A stretch of DNA of 64,000 nt from NCBI GenBank assembly GCA_002633025.1, contig NMRB01000002.1:1099205-1163204 (forward strand), in the 5' to 3' direction. Shown in pieces: positions 42,101 through 53,630 of this stretch. How positions within the stretch are numbered: the first letter of the stretch is position 1; every line of letters starts with the position of its first letter. The notes beneath the pieces are model-generated. The model was not told the origin of the DNA. It did no database searches and saw only the letters and a program-made list of their open reading frames with translations. This stretch comes from Notospermus geniculatus (taxonomy: Eukaryota; Nemertea; Pilidiophora; Heteronemertea; Lineidae). The translations under genes were made by a program, and so were the position numbers.

Positions 42101-43724
42101 CGCACACTGCAGCGTATTTGGCATAATTCATCAATCCACTTCCCCACCCTTGGTAGTATTGTTGGTGACCATGTTTTGCTTCGGGTCTATCCCAGGGACG
42201 GACGGTAGGCCTACATGTACTTAAAAGTGGTATAAAGAATAAAATCCTGAAATTCTAAAGTTTAGGGCAAAGCAGTGATAGCAAAAATGAAGGAAGCCAG
42301 TAATTTAGTTACTGATTGGTTCGTTGATGGATATTGGTAACGACGTGACCCGCCGAGTCGGGTCTAGGATTTAAGAGGAGGTGCCAAGTCTCGTGCGAGT
42401 GGAGTCACAACACTCATGAGGCGACCAGGCATGCCGGGCAAGTTAAGATAGTGCTGTGGTTTCGCGGTATCGGATTCAGCTGTTTAACTTAGAGGCGACA
42501 TTTCGAGTAAATTCTACTTTTTTCTTGCAAGACAGAAGTAGAAACGCAGCATGCTCTCTGTGGGTAGTATATAAATTGTTAACACGTTAGATTTTTCTCA
42601 GGTGACGATTGGAAGACGTCTCAGTTCGGAACATTTCTAGAAACCAATTTTTAAGTTCTAAGCTTTAGCAACGTAGAATGTACATGTATAACATATCCAC
42701 TACATTTCTTTCTTTGAGCATTTTTATCAGTGTATGATTATCATCTTGCCAGCTAATTTAGAAATATTCAAATGTGATTGTTGCCATTTCCCGGACAGAG
42801 CAGGAAACAAAAAAAACTCACCAAATATTATGCCTAATTCGGCAAAAAGCAGACTATGTTGTCCTATATACATATAGTTTGCAGTAAATTGTAGCTAATG
42901 TGAAGACAGAATTTGAGTTTAAGCACGAACCAGTGAATTAATGAATATTTATTTTCCAAAATTGTCTGTTTGACTCGGGTAATCAGGGGCGGTAGAGGTG
43001 CCGGGTCACACAGAACCTTCGAGAAATTGATAGTTTACTCGCGTCTATGTTTTACCAGGCTACAGTTACAAGTGTTAAATGCTGCAAGAGTCGAATGCGT
43101 TATCACGAAGCAACAATCAGGATGCATCATAATGTCATCGAATTAATAGCTTGTTAAATGCATAACTCATATAGAAATGGGCATGCAATCCACTTGGGCT
43201 AACCCATTACGACCGACAACCATACAGCAATTGCAGTGAAGGTATTTTGAGATCAGGAAACTGAAACTGAACTGAGTCTTCCTGGAGAAGAATTCATACG
43301 TCGACGGAGCGAGTTTTTGATATATTTACGTCGTCTTAGGCGTCCATTACATCTACCACGTGCCTTGAAGGCCGGCTGGGAATAAAACATGCCGAAATTG
43401 GAATGCCAAAGTGAGACGCACATACCAATCTTCAGATTTAATAAAAGTGAAAGTGAATTACGTTGAACTGGTTCATTACGTATATTGCCATCATTTCTTG
43501 GTGTTAATGCTGCACGGGTGAAAGTCGGAAAGACACCGCCGACTAGGAGACGAATCCGATGCTCTGCAGTCAGACCGGACATGAAAACTATTACCATGGA
43601 GCCAACAGGCTGAGTATAAAGTACTCAGGCTGCGGTCAACAACGTTAGCATAACTTTAATTGTAAATAGGTTGTGCATTTACTGTATCATGGTTTTGTAG
43701 ATCAGTGCGTTATGGAAACTGCGG

Positions 43725-43725
43725 N
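43725..43725. other. Single ambiguous base (N)
   Basis: An isolated N within gcggNgtc inside intron 1. It has no effect on coding sequence. Confidence 0.95.
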
Positions 43726-44483
43726 GTCATTCAAGACAACACTGTTTGCAAACGCTTCCAACCATCCGAGTTTAACTCCATTAGGAATCATCTGAGCCAT
43801 TCAGAGCTGTAAATACAGACTAAATAGTCAGTGATCATTTATGATAGCGGAGCAGAGATGGCTCCTGATGAGAGCATTAACGCCTGTAATTCATTGGAGT
43901 TGAATGGAGCAAGATTGTCAAGGAGCTCTCAAGATGGAGATTAAATTGACGTAATCTGATGGCATGAGTAACCCAAGCTAAACACGGACAATGTCGTCTG
44001 CTGCACTCAAATGACTTCAAGTCATTCACCACAGATGACGATAAACAGGAACAGGTCTTGTCATTTGTCGCTTATATCATTATCAGACTTTAAGTCTTCA
44101 GAATATAATAACTTCATAATTTAAATTTAAATATAATATACCGGTAATTTAAAAATTTTAGACCTATGTCTTATCAAGACAAGTCTTTATGTGTCCCATT
44201 TCTGTTTGTGGCATCAAATCTATATCCGCAACAACATGTAAATACGTTTATACTTTCAGGACATGGTTTTTCCCACAGTCCATTGTTAATTTTGAATTTT
44301 TTTATCAATAAATGGCTGTTATAGACAGGAAACAAACATCCTACATTTTAAGTGGCGTCTTCAAATTTGAGATCGACGTCGACTTGATAGTTAATATCAT
44401 CATAAAAGTAACAAGTTTCTTTCATTTTTTGAAGGGATATGGGGTAAATACAATGGATAGAAAAATAAAAATGATAAACCTAC

Positions 44484-44803
44484 CTTCCTGATTTCGTTAT
44501 TACCATCTCTGTCCCATATTTATGAAACTGTTCCCACAGGTCCTTCCCATCCAGTTCAACTTTTGGGTCATCATGCACCTCATTTTCTGATGGGTCTATA
44601 CTCCGTAAGGGCCTAGGTATATGCTGTGTTAACAGGTCCGCAGGAGTCAGAGGACTCCTAGCCACAGTCTGCTGCAGCTTTGGCAAAATAGATGAAGGTA
44701 GTCCATGAGGTGGCAATACACTTGGTAGGTAATGTGGATGAGCTAGTAAGCTGTGGACACTATAATCCGAAGGCCGGTGTAAAAGAAAGGGATTAAAAGC
44801 CAT
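44484..44803 (-). CDS. Tbx2/3: Tbx2/3 T-box transcription factor, coding exon 1
   Basis: This exon encodes the N-terminus of a nuclear T-box DNA-binding factor; Tbx2/3 proteins are mostly transcriptional repressors in development. It gives 106 residues plus a split arginine codon. It opens with MAFNPFLLHRPSDYSVHSLL, matching the MA(F/Y)xPFxxxRPxDFSxxxxL start of TBX2 and TBX3. A proline-rich linker follows, and the T-box begins near residue 81 (KVELDGKDLWEQFHKYGTEM), running into VITKSG. The exon ends after AG of a split Arg codon at a consensus donor (gtaggttt). I chose the ATG at 44803 because it has A at -3 and G at +4 and aligns with the family start. An in-frame ATG at 44851 would add 16 residues but has a poor context (C at -3). 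The frame stays open further upstream without another ATG. The join to the exon at 22916 restores the expected [11 protein letters not shown]. Family identity is secure; the exact start is less so. Confidence 0.95.
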
Positions 44804-45100
44804 GTTGCCACTATGTTCGGCCACAGAGTGATGGTATCTCTCAATAGTCATTGGAGAGCACGAAACGTTCTTTTCTTCCAAGAGTTCACTGAGTATTTGA
44901 AATGGTAAAGCAATGCGAATCTGGTTTCGTGTGTGTAGTAATGAAACGAGCAATCTGATTGGCTGTTCGTTTGGCTCGGACCAATCAGGGTGCGAAATAG
45001 GCGTGTATTTGACAAGTTTGCACGCTGCTTACTCAACCGCGAATGTGATGGTAGCCGCAAAAGCTTTTGATATTATTGTCCGAAAGTGTTAGTCCTGTAT
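44804..45100 (-). promoter_or_regulatory. Tbx2/3 5' leader and probable proximal promoter
   Basis: This is the DNA immediately upstream of the Tbx2/3 start codon. Two CCAAT boxes face each other: CCAAT on the minus strand at 44958-44962 and on the plus strand at 44981-44985. They form a perfect 8-bp inverted repeat, CTGATTGG...CCAATCAG, at 44955-44962 and 44981-44988. They lie about 155-185 bp upstream of the ATG. No convincing TATA box was seen, as is common for developmental regulators. The transcription start cannot be placed, and an untranslated first exon further upstream is possible. The promoter role is inferred from position. Confidence 0.45.
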
Positions 45101-47285
45101 GTTGCAGGCGAACTCGGGCCACAGTCACTCGACGTGTTCACAGGTCTCGGTGACAGAGCTGTGAACCACCATCAGCGCCAGATCTTGAGCTGACCGTCCC
45201 TTGGTGTCCTGTTGCACGGTTGTCCAACCTTGCACCTGTGTCGGTGGTCACTATGGTTACTATCAGATCTCCCCCCAAATCACTTGTGTGGCTCCTCTTG
45301 ACAATGAAACACAATGCTCAGCCAGACGGGTCCGTTTTTTGAACAGGAACACAATCAGTCGGTGGTAGAGCAGAAGGTAAGTTGGTTGTCGGCCTTTCGT
45401 CACGATTCGCTGTCCTCCGAGATTCTGAAAATACAATCGTAAGCCGAACACGTTATGTAAGTGAAGAGTAATCCAACGGCTGTCCTGTCTCAGCAGTCAC
45501 TTCCAATCATTTCAGTTCCAATATACTCTAGTTCCAATCCACATGGGTAGCACATGTATCAATCATGGCCTTGTCAAGGCGGGTTTTTACCAATTCCTCT
45601 CTCGGAAGTAGTGGAACCTCAAGTGATTAGTTATTCCAACATTCAAGCCGCCATCAAATGCATAAGTACTGCTGGCGCCAACCTAGTGACGTTCAACAAT
45701 AAAACTGCTGTCTGCCGGCGGCTTCTATTGAAGAAGGTTTAGGCCCAGCCCTTTAACATGCATATGAATATTAAATATGATTATGACCATTCGAAAGACA
45801 ATCGTAACAGACCGTTTGCCCTTGTAATTCTAGGTATGTATGTTCTCCATCGATTTCCTCGTCGTATTTGAGATTTTCTTGGACTGTTTTTGAAATTTCG
45901 TCATTGACAATCCGGACACCTTTATTATACTGAGTTTGGGCTGACTGACACGCGGGACTGCCCACTCATTAATATCTGTCAGACATAAATGTCAGACATG
46001 AATGTGATCAATTTTCTATAGAGCAGGAGAATATCGTTTTAAAACGAACTGTGAGCCCAAGTGTGGGGTTTTCAGGGTGTCATCCGTTGCCTTGGGATAT
46101 TTGACAATACCGGTGGGAAAAAAATTGGTTCGTGGACCTATACTTTGCGAGAAAAAGTGAATTTTGTTGTACATCGTATTTTTTCTGAGACGATTACTCA
46201 TTCTTCGGATTGGCTCAGACGACGAACCCCAAATCACGCCCCCTGTCAATCAAAATCCTTCCTACATAATTGCTGTTGACTCAGCCGAGTTAACATAATT
46301 AATAAGCAGAAGATAAAACAGTGGAGGTGTGAATGCTCATTGCGACAGACGACGCACAAACTAGAATGTTGGCGAAAGTCGGCTGGCGCCAACGATTTTG
46401 CTTGATTAGGCCTGGGTCTATAGATGAAACGGACCGGGCGGATTGGCCCGTTGTGGCCAACGTTTTCGACACAGAACCGCGGCGTGTTTTATGCATAGTA
46501 TTGTAATAACCAGATAAAGACACTGTATAGTTATTAAGAACCATGGGTGTGGGCACAGCACTGAATGACTGTATACGCGGACTAAAAAGAGCAATGCGTC
46601 TCTTGTAGCTGTGGCAATCCCTAGTGCGACACGGTTCAGACGTTCCATTCTCTAGGCCACTAAGGAACAATAAAAAAGACGGAACACAATGTCATGTTTT
46701 TGTAATTTTGACCGGCGACAGTTGCCTGAGGTAGGCGGAGTTTGAAGAACTAATTGCAGAAGGGTAAACAAGTGAAGAGGTTTGAGGAGGTTCACTAACC
46801 ATCTCTATCAAAGGGACAACAATCGAACCACTCAAACATCCAGCTAACCTATTCAATTCAACTTTATCCTGTCGTCAAGCTCTTCATTAATTTCACATTA
46901 TCCTCAATCGGTAAAGGCAGCCCTCGTGTTTGTGTAAATTTCAAGAGGGGGTGTAACCGGGATAGGGAAAGAGCAGCCAGCACTTCATCTTGCCCGTGGT
47001 TATTAACATGATATTTCATGAGTCATGAATATTCACTCTCATCCGAATTCCAGACGCCGTCGCTGTTATTATTGCCATAGTGTGTAATGGTAAGAGCCAA
47101 ATAAGGTCGCTTATCAAAAGACAACAGAGCCCTGTTTCAGTATATCTTGAACTGACCCTCGTTGACTCATTAATTTGAAACCAATGAGGGTTAACTGAAC
47201 AATTACCGAATCCGTATTTCTGTGCCTCAAACCACACAAAGCCTGTTTATATACAGTAAATATACATGTATACATGAAGTAAAAC

Positions 47286-47561
47286 CAAAACCAGCAATGA
47301 AACCCTGAGACACACAACATTCCGCCAAAATCAGTATATTGAGAACCCTGATACACATCAGTCAACCAAAACCAGTATATTGAGATCCCTGATACACATC
47401 AGTCAACCAAAACCAGTATATTGAGGCCCGAGATACACAGAGGTCAACAAAAACCAGTAATTGACACTCCTGACACCTGACACACAGCGATCAATCAAAA
47501 CCAGTTTGTCAGGATCTGAAATCCACAACGATCAACCAAATTGTATTAAGCAACGATCAAC
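47286..47561. repeat. Minisatellite, 41-bp period, about 6.5 copies
   Basis: Units begin CAAAACCAGTATATTGAG and end ATACACATCAGTCAAC. Starts fall at 47286, 47326, 47367, 47408, 47448, 47496 and 47537, so the period is 40-41 bp except for one longer 47-48 bp unit. The three central units are nearly identical and the flanking ones are diverged, the usual pattern for a decaying tandem array. It lies about 2.5 kb upstream of the Tbx2/3 start codon. Open frames across it are meaningless. Confidence 0.8.
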
Positions 47562-50002
47562 CAAAGTACATGCTACCTGCTTCTTAGGTATGTCAGTACC
47601 AACTGCCTAATTCGTAACAGTAGGCCTATCATTCGGGTATTCATCAACAGAGATCCACAGTTATGTTTGTGGTTTCAGAACCTCTGTAAATTGTTTTTTA
47701 TGGATCATAGCTGTAATTATATACTTGAAGTCACCGTGGATATTTAGGAATCGCCAATCGCCATACATTATGGGTATAGTGCGTTAGGATTTAAAATTTA
47801 GGCCTAATAGGTTCACCAAGTTATACAATATTCACATTTCCCAATTCTTTGTAATTTTTGAAAAGCATGATGAGTGGTGAGCCTGCGGGAGTCTTTTTCA
47901 TTCCATCAACTCGCGAGGTGCAAGCAATGGAACTATAGGCCTACGTGTAAACAATATGCTGTAAATGCCCACGTATTGTTCACAAACACAAATAATTGTC
48001 TTTAGTAATACATGTGAGAATTAATGACCATTGATCCTTTATTAATTAACCCTTTCACTTATTAAGAGTTTAGACGTGGGATATACATGCCTCTGTGTGT
48101 GGTGGCGCCATCATCTCGGAATAAAACCTATAAATGTGTGGATTTATACGACGTCGTGTAGTTATCACTAATGAATTAAGTATTCAGTACTAAGTATTTG
48201 ATATTACTATTAAATTGACCTTGACTTTGGGGAATGGCTGGGCATCTGCTGGCCCTTTGTATAAATATGGCTAATTTATGTCGTTCGTCCATCAGGCGAG
48301 CAGCAATTTCCTGCTGGTTTTGGCGTTAGTCTTATGTCGATGTAAATTGTTTGTAGTTCAAAAAAGAATACTGCAAAATACATGTATGTAAGACTCGCAA
48401 AATCCATGATTCACCACCAATGATAGATAGAAAAGCGTATACTCAGTGCTAGATTACATCAAGGATGTTCACGTACAATGTATTAGTAAATCAAAATTAA
48501 TTCCAGCACTATTTTTCAATATGTGCAATAATGTAATGGAGTGCATGCATAATGTACTTATCCACTCCGAGTACTTACTTACATGTATGTGTGTACACCC
48601 TTCTACACGAACGTATTTTTTAAAAAAGGACGGTGAGCAAATCTCGAAGAGACTTCATAATTAATAAAAAATAATAATTTAAAAATAACTAGTAAAAATA
48701 TCACCTGGAAAGTCATCACGAAGCGTGGACAGCTATAGGACGAGTTGATATCATCATTGACTCGTATGTATTATATACATGTATAATTCCTGCTGATATG
48801 ATAAGGCACAAACTTTTATTACCATTGTCATCGGTACAAGAGTTTTCACACCAAAAGTGTGCCGAAATTTGCCATAATCACGACAAACTCACGGCCAGCG
48901 AGGCCAGGACTAATATTTGATGTTTACCACGTGACAAATAACCCAAATTTGTAAGGTTATGTCCAGTTTATGACTTATTTACTTTAAGTATACGTTTCAA
49001 TACACGCCAATTCTTAAGAAAAAGACCAAAGAAGGGAAATGCCGAAGACGTACATTGCTAAATTGATATGCACGAAACTGGCCGTGAGTGTCATCAATAT
49101 CGTAGAATAAAGGTTTTAAAAAAATATAATGTGGGCATAAATTATATTCTGTAACACAAAAGTAATAAAAGCAGTGTTTACTTTGTAAAAGAGAAGAGGA
49201 TGACCTACCTTCGGTGACTAACATCAGAATGTGACAGGTTCACACGAGTGATGACAAAAGATGTTATACAGGTGGCGCCACTGTACGGCACGCTATCAAT
49301 GGTAGTGCCATTTTATTCACTCCGTTTTACCTTTCTTTTTCTGCATTGTTTGAATGTGATTATTCTTAAAGTATCAAATATGATGACGACGAAAAAGCAT
49401 CAATGATAGTGAAAGGGCCAATGGTTAAAGATAGCAGGTTTGCTCCTATGGTTTTAACTTCTACACTTTATGAGACTGAACGCTGTGATACTGCTCTTTG
49501 TGAAACTTTATATGGTGCATAGTAGTAAGTTGATTTGCACCAAGTCCAGCGACCCATTTCTAAAAGAACGTTGTACAGCTGAAGGGGCGGTAGAACGCGA
49601 CCTAATCATTTTTCGTCAGCTTTCTTTTTTACTGAACAATTTTGATTGGACATCAAGTTCAAGTTTGAATGAAGGGCAGGTGTCCGGAAACATTGGGGTG
49701 TGAGTGTTTATTGCTGTGTCAACGGCAGAAAACCGGAAATGCGATCAACTCGTGTCAGCATTTCCATCAAATGACAATGACCACATATACTTATTGATCA
49801 CAACATGTTGAAAAAAAGAAATATTTGATTTGTTATAAACAACTAATTCCCACTTCATCACTGTATCTACATAGGCTCTAATTACTTCCTGCACGACACA
49901 TTCGCACCTCCAGATCCAACTCTCCACTACTTTGGGATATTGGAGGTGCGATAACATGGCTTATTGGTGTTGTGACATCCGTTTTATTTGGTACCATGAT
50001 CG

Positions 50003-50170
50003 TCTAAAGCCAGGAGCACATTGGCGGCAAATATCAATGCGGCAGGGGTGTTTTTACATGTAAAGTCGACTGACCCAACGTTGCTGGGGTCGTCATTGAG
50101 CCGGGTCAATCGACTTTAAAAAACACCCCTACCGCATTGAGATTTGCCGTCAATGTGGGCCTAGCCTAAG
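50003..50170. mobile_element. Foldback (MITE-like) element, about 168 bp
   Basis: An inverted repeat with a left arm at about 50003-50075 and a right arm at about 50102-50170. The left arm contains CACATTGGCGGCAAATATCA, ATGCGGCAGGGGTGTTTTT and AAAGTCGACTGACCC. The reverse complement of the right arm gives CACATTGACGGCAAATCTCA, ATGCGGTAGGGGTGTTTTTT and AAAGTCGATTGACCC. The left arm has a small TACATG-like insertion before AAAGTCGA. The outermost 20 bp still pair, but with more mismatches. There is no coding capacity. It is interpreted as a non-autonomous transposable element. Confidence 0.75.
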
Positions 50171-52109
50171 TCCCAGTAATCCTATCTCCTTCATTTGTAT
50201 GACACAGCCGAAGCCGCAGTAAAACTCACGTTTTTGAAAGAAATTACATGTAACAATTTGACACTTAGTTTTATGTAAACTTATGCAATATACCATTGGT
50301 TCTTTAAATTTTATAACATAAAATCATGGATCATCGGTCCAAAACAGTCACTGCTCCGTTCAATGACTGAATGTGCATAAATCTACATGTACTGTATTCG
50401 ACCTGTTTTCTTAATCAAAGTTCTCTTAGCGTATGCTCAATCAAAGGCAGTTAATCCATCATCAACTTGTGACTGAGGCGTGTAATTAAGCAGCAGCGCT
50501 CCATTTTGTCTCCAAATGCCGTGCGTGGCAGCTGTACACGCGTCACACGCGCCGTGGACGTCTGTCACCTGTCCCCCGTTAGACTGCACCACCGGGATCG
50601 GAGCTCCCATAACCTCCCATTCCACAGACATGACATTGCACTCGACCTGAGAGCATCATCTACGCCGGATCTCGGGAACCTTATTATACCATCATAAAAG
50701 GAGGCCAACCGTTCAGGGAACGCCCAAGGATGTGCCTCCCTTTTGTGCAACTACCCTAATATACGTTTGATTGCAATAAAATGATGATACACTCAACAGA
50801 GACATTTGACTCCACCATTATATGCGGTGAGTGGTAGTGATTTGCCCTAGGGATTGTCTCTTGTTGCAAGTATCGTACAACGCCTACTCCCTGGAACATC
50901 TCAGGGTAGCAGACATTTTCACCAAGAAACTGGCCGATCTGGCAGTGTATTTTCTATATGCACTGATGTGCTGTGCTGAACGCAGGGACCAATACGGCTT
51001 TCTGTGAAAGGGCAACGATTTCACTCACACTAATTTTGATATAGCCGCGGTCTCTAATGCTTGATTCAAATCTGTTGACTATAGCTCTGTGAAGCACAAC
51101 ACCACTTCTTCTTCACACAATCATCTTCGAATATGCATGTTTCATATTTAAATGATACCCTGTCTGAACCAAAACTTGGTGCTGACACCGATCACCATGT
51201 ATCAATGCAATATAAAATGTCACAAAGCCAGGCATGACATTGACAATTACTTATAACAGGACTTCTCTAAAATAAACAAGGTTCCGTGAGGGGACACCGT
51301 ACTCGACTGCGGGACATGACATCATGAATAGATTTGGTGTGGACAATCTCGCCTCCCGCTGAAAGCCGCAACAGTCGCCTTGCCAACCAGGTGTCATGGC
51401 TGACTCCTTCCCTACAACAAGGCGATATCCGGGAGGGTAACGCTCTTCGACTCCTCGACGTATCTTTTTATGACTTTATATGATCTTCTTTGACAATAAC
51501 CGAAGTGAAATCATGATACAGCGCCGTGCTTGGATGGATGCGTTATGGAAGATCAGGCATGCCAGGTGCACATGCATTGCTGACTCGTGCAAAGTCAACG
51601 ACCATCCCGGTTGTTTGTTTCTTGAAGCTTCCCCGTTCTTCAGGTTTGATATGAAGATGTAACCGTCCCAAACCAACCAAGCATGCTGACAACCTGGGTG
51701 TGGGTGTCAGCGTCCGCGGAGTTCACGCAATGACCGTCATTCAAATGCATAGAGATATCTGCTAATATGCATAATATGCATTACCAGACATTTACACTTG
51801 AGGCGTGGAGGATGACTTGATCCTATATGATGTTGGTAACATTTGGACCGATATACACTTCCATGGTCAGACGAAATGATATGCAAACGTCCATAACACG
51901 AGAGTGGTCCAGTCTACACAGTCGAGTACCCGGCATGCCCGTCATCACATTGAGATCAGTAGGGTACTCAATAAAATCATACGACGGTATGGGCTCAACA
52001 AGGACCACCCAAAACGTTGCCACAACAATAAAGGAAAACAAAAATGTTTTCCATTTTGGAACCTAGAACATCCTCTTGAGTATCAAATCAATTATAATGA
52101 GTTAGCTTC

Positions 52110-52619
52110 TTGATTGAACGGCCATTTTGGTTCAGTGACTTTGCGCAAATAGTACGAGACAATGCGAGACATTTTAATGATAAGGTGTTGGGTTTCAGAG
52201 GGACAGGTTGTAGTTGGTTCAAGGTCATTGGTCAATGTTTGATGCCACATCTCAGTCATTGCATGCGGGATGCCCATAACAATCACCGTGGGGGTAGCAA
52301 TCCGAACTTTGACTGGTATTCCTACATGTCCTGCTTCCAAAATTTGGTAATCACTCAGCAGGAAGAAAATAATAATCTACTTTTCGTCCTTGCTCAAACA
52401 TTTCAAGAGGATGGATTTTCGTTCACGTCAGACCGGCTCCAAGCCATTTTCAGCGTTGGTAAAGAACTTGGTGATTTATGGTTTTCGACCGAAGCATCTT
52501 ATACAGAGACATTGAACATTTTTCGTTTGAGTGGTTGGGCGGGCACAAGTGATGCTTGTGTTGAGTCTTGGACTGCGTGTGGCCCACACCAACCATCAAC
52601 GCAATGCAGAATAGAATAG
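52110..52619 (+). CDS. Unrecognised open frame, 169 codons
   Basis: I do not recognise this frame. It runs 169 codons from a stop-bounded TTG to TAG. The first ATG is internal, at LMPHLSHCMRDAHNNH. Composition is protein-like: aromatic and cysteine residues are well spread, with stretches such as NPNFDWYSYMSCFQNLVITQ and FSVGKELGDLWFSTEASYTE. No transmembrane segment or known domain was seen. A frame of this length is expected about once by chance in a window this size. The opposite strand in the same codon register carries a signal-peptide frame (52450-52638), so at most one of the two is likely to be coding. It could be an exon lacking its neighbours, a repeat fragment, or noise. Confidence 0.15.
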   Translation: MIERPFWFSDFAQIVRDNARHFNDKVLGFRGTGCSWFKVIGQCLMPHLSHCMRDAHNNHRGGSNPNFDWYSYMSCFQNLVITQQEENNNLLFVLAQTFQEDGFSFTSDRLQAIFSVGKELGDLWFSTEASYTETLNIFRLSGWAGTSDACVESWTACGPHQPSTQCRIE

Positions 52620-52638
52620 CGGCAATGCATTTTTTCAT
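52450..52638 (-). CDS. Possible secreted short peptide, signal-peptide frame
   Basis: From an ATG at 52638 this minus-strand frame gives 62 residues. It starts MKKCIAAILFCIALMVGVGH, a textbook signal peptide: two lysines, a hydrophobic core of about 15 residues, then a small/polar boundary. A basic, His- and Lys-rich, Cys-containing tail of about 40 residues follows. Downstream on the same strand a T-rich tract (ttattttcttcctgctgag) could be a splice acceptor. It opens a frame of about 80 codons, DYQILEAGHVGIPVKVRIAT onward, ending near 52092. A matching consensus donor was not found. No family is recognised. Hydrophobic N-terminal frames occur by chance, so this is a lead only. Confidence 0.2.
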   Translation of the reverse strand: MKKCIAAILFCIALMVGVGHTQSKTQHKHHLCPPNHSNEKCSMSLYKMLRSKTINHQVLYQR

Positions 52639-53490
52639 CACTGACCAGTCTGAGCTATCCCCTCTTCATCCATGTTACTTTGAATAATAGTTTGAAGTGT
52701 GGATCATTCGAAGTGTAAATCAATACAGCATGTCATCGTGATTCCTTCGAGAATTATCGTTGTGCATTATTAGGTTGCACCGGGTACGAATTCGAAGAAG
52801 CCTTTCCCATGTCCCTAATCGAATCATTTATACACCAATCAAATAGTGGTATTTATTCACCTCCTCGGGCACTTCGGGAAACATTTCCATCCTAAGTCTA
52901 CTTGACTTCGGCCACTCATTTAACGAACATAAGGATCTTAGCAGTTAAGAGGTCTTGGCATTCTTCTCTTGTGGATGATCCCACTTCTTCGCTATGAGCC
53001 GCTTACCTTCAAAAGGCAAATATTTCTTTTCTCTTTCTCGCGCCGACTACAAGCTTAAAGCCGCAACACAAACAACCACTGGATTTTTCCATTGTCCATC
53101 CCCCTCCCCCTAATGTCCGGGCCCAACACGCCTGAAATCGTCGCACAAAATTTTATAGGGTAATTGCGGTGATTCGAATATGTAAAACCCTTAAATTTAA
53201 TAAAACATGATCTTCTACGGCGACTAGATGTCGCCAACAAGCTGGGAACCCCGATAAAGACGAGCCGATTTGGGGATTAAACGCCAGCTTTTTGATACAA
53301 CGTATGATGTATTTCTTTGTCATCGACAACCAAGAAGTGTCGACAGATGTAAAAATCATGTGAAATTTACAGAGAATTGTAAGTAATTATGATCGTCACC
53401 CGAACCACTTTGGCGTACTTACATACCGTACCGGCGTAGGTGTTTTAATCTTATTATATACGTACAAAGGTATGTAACGCTATAAAAGCT

Positions 53491-53630
53491 GGGACCTTCA
53501 CAAAGCTCCCGTAACTTTAAGGACACGCAAATCCTTTTTTGTCAGGCTGATTGTGAACAATAGGTTATCCGCAAATGGACAATAGTTTACGGACTCCCGC
53601 AAGTTACGAGAGTTTCGTGAATAAGGTCCC
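53491..53630. mobile_element. Foldback element, 140 bp
   Basis: The ends form a 27-30 bp imperfect inverted repeat. The left end is GGGACCTTCACAAAGCTCCC then GTAACTT. The right end in reverse complement is GGGACCTTATTCACGAAACT then CTCGTAACTT. The arms differ by a three-base indel and a few substitutions. The interior is about 80 bp and holds GATTGTGAACAATAG and GGACAATAG-like words without an open frame. It is consistent with a short MITE; no target duplication was recognised. Confidence 0.6.

Larger units (their letters stand above)
22917..44483 (-). other. Tbx2/3 intron 1 (21.6 kb)
   Basis: The intron is bounded by a consensus donor (gtaggttt, beginning at 44483) and acceptor (ctcttttcag, ending at 22917). 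I recognise no host gene inside it. It holds a short AT-rich tract near 44110-44160, a single undetermined base at 43725, three CTCF-like motifs at 31.5-31.7 kb, perfect or near-perfect hairpins at 24838-24866 and 33095-33122, and T-box half-site motifs at 26485, 36251 and 36600. Open frames here (for example around 31431-31787 and 38494-38862) match nothing I know and have no repeat or domain signature. Large introns in developmental regulators often carry enhancers, but none can be identified by sequence alone. Confidence 0.8.

Noticed and set aside
45771-45965. 65-codon frame with an acidic, protein-like composition
   Set aside because: No splice sites of quality, no homology recognised, and well within chance length.
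47286-47561. Regularly spaced repeats that might suggest a CRISPR array
   Set aside because: Whole 41-bp units are similar from end to end with no unique spacers, and the DNA is clearly eukaryotic; it is a minisatellite.
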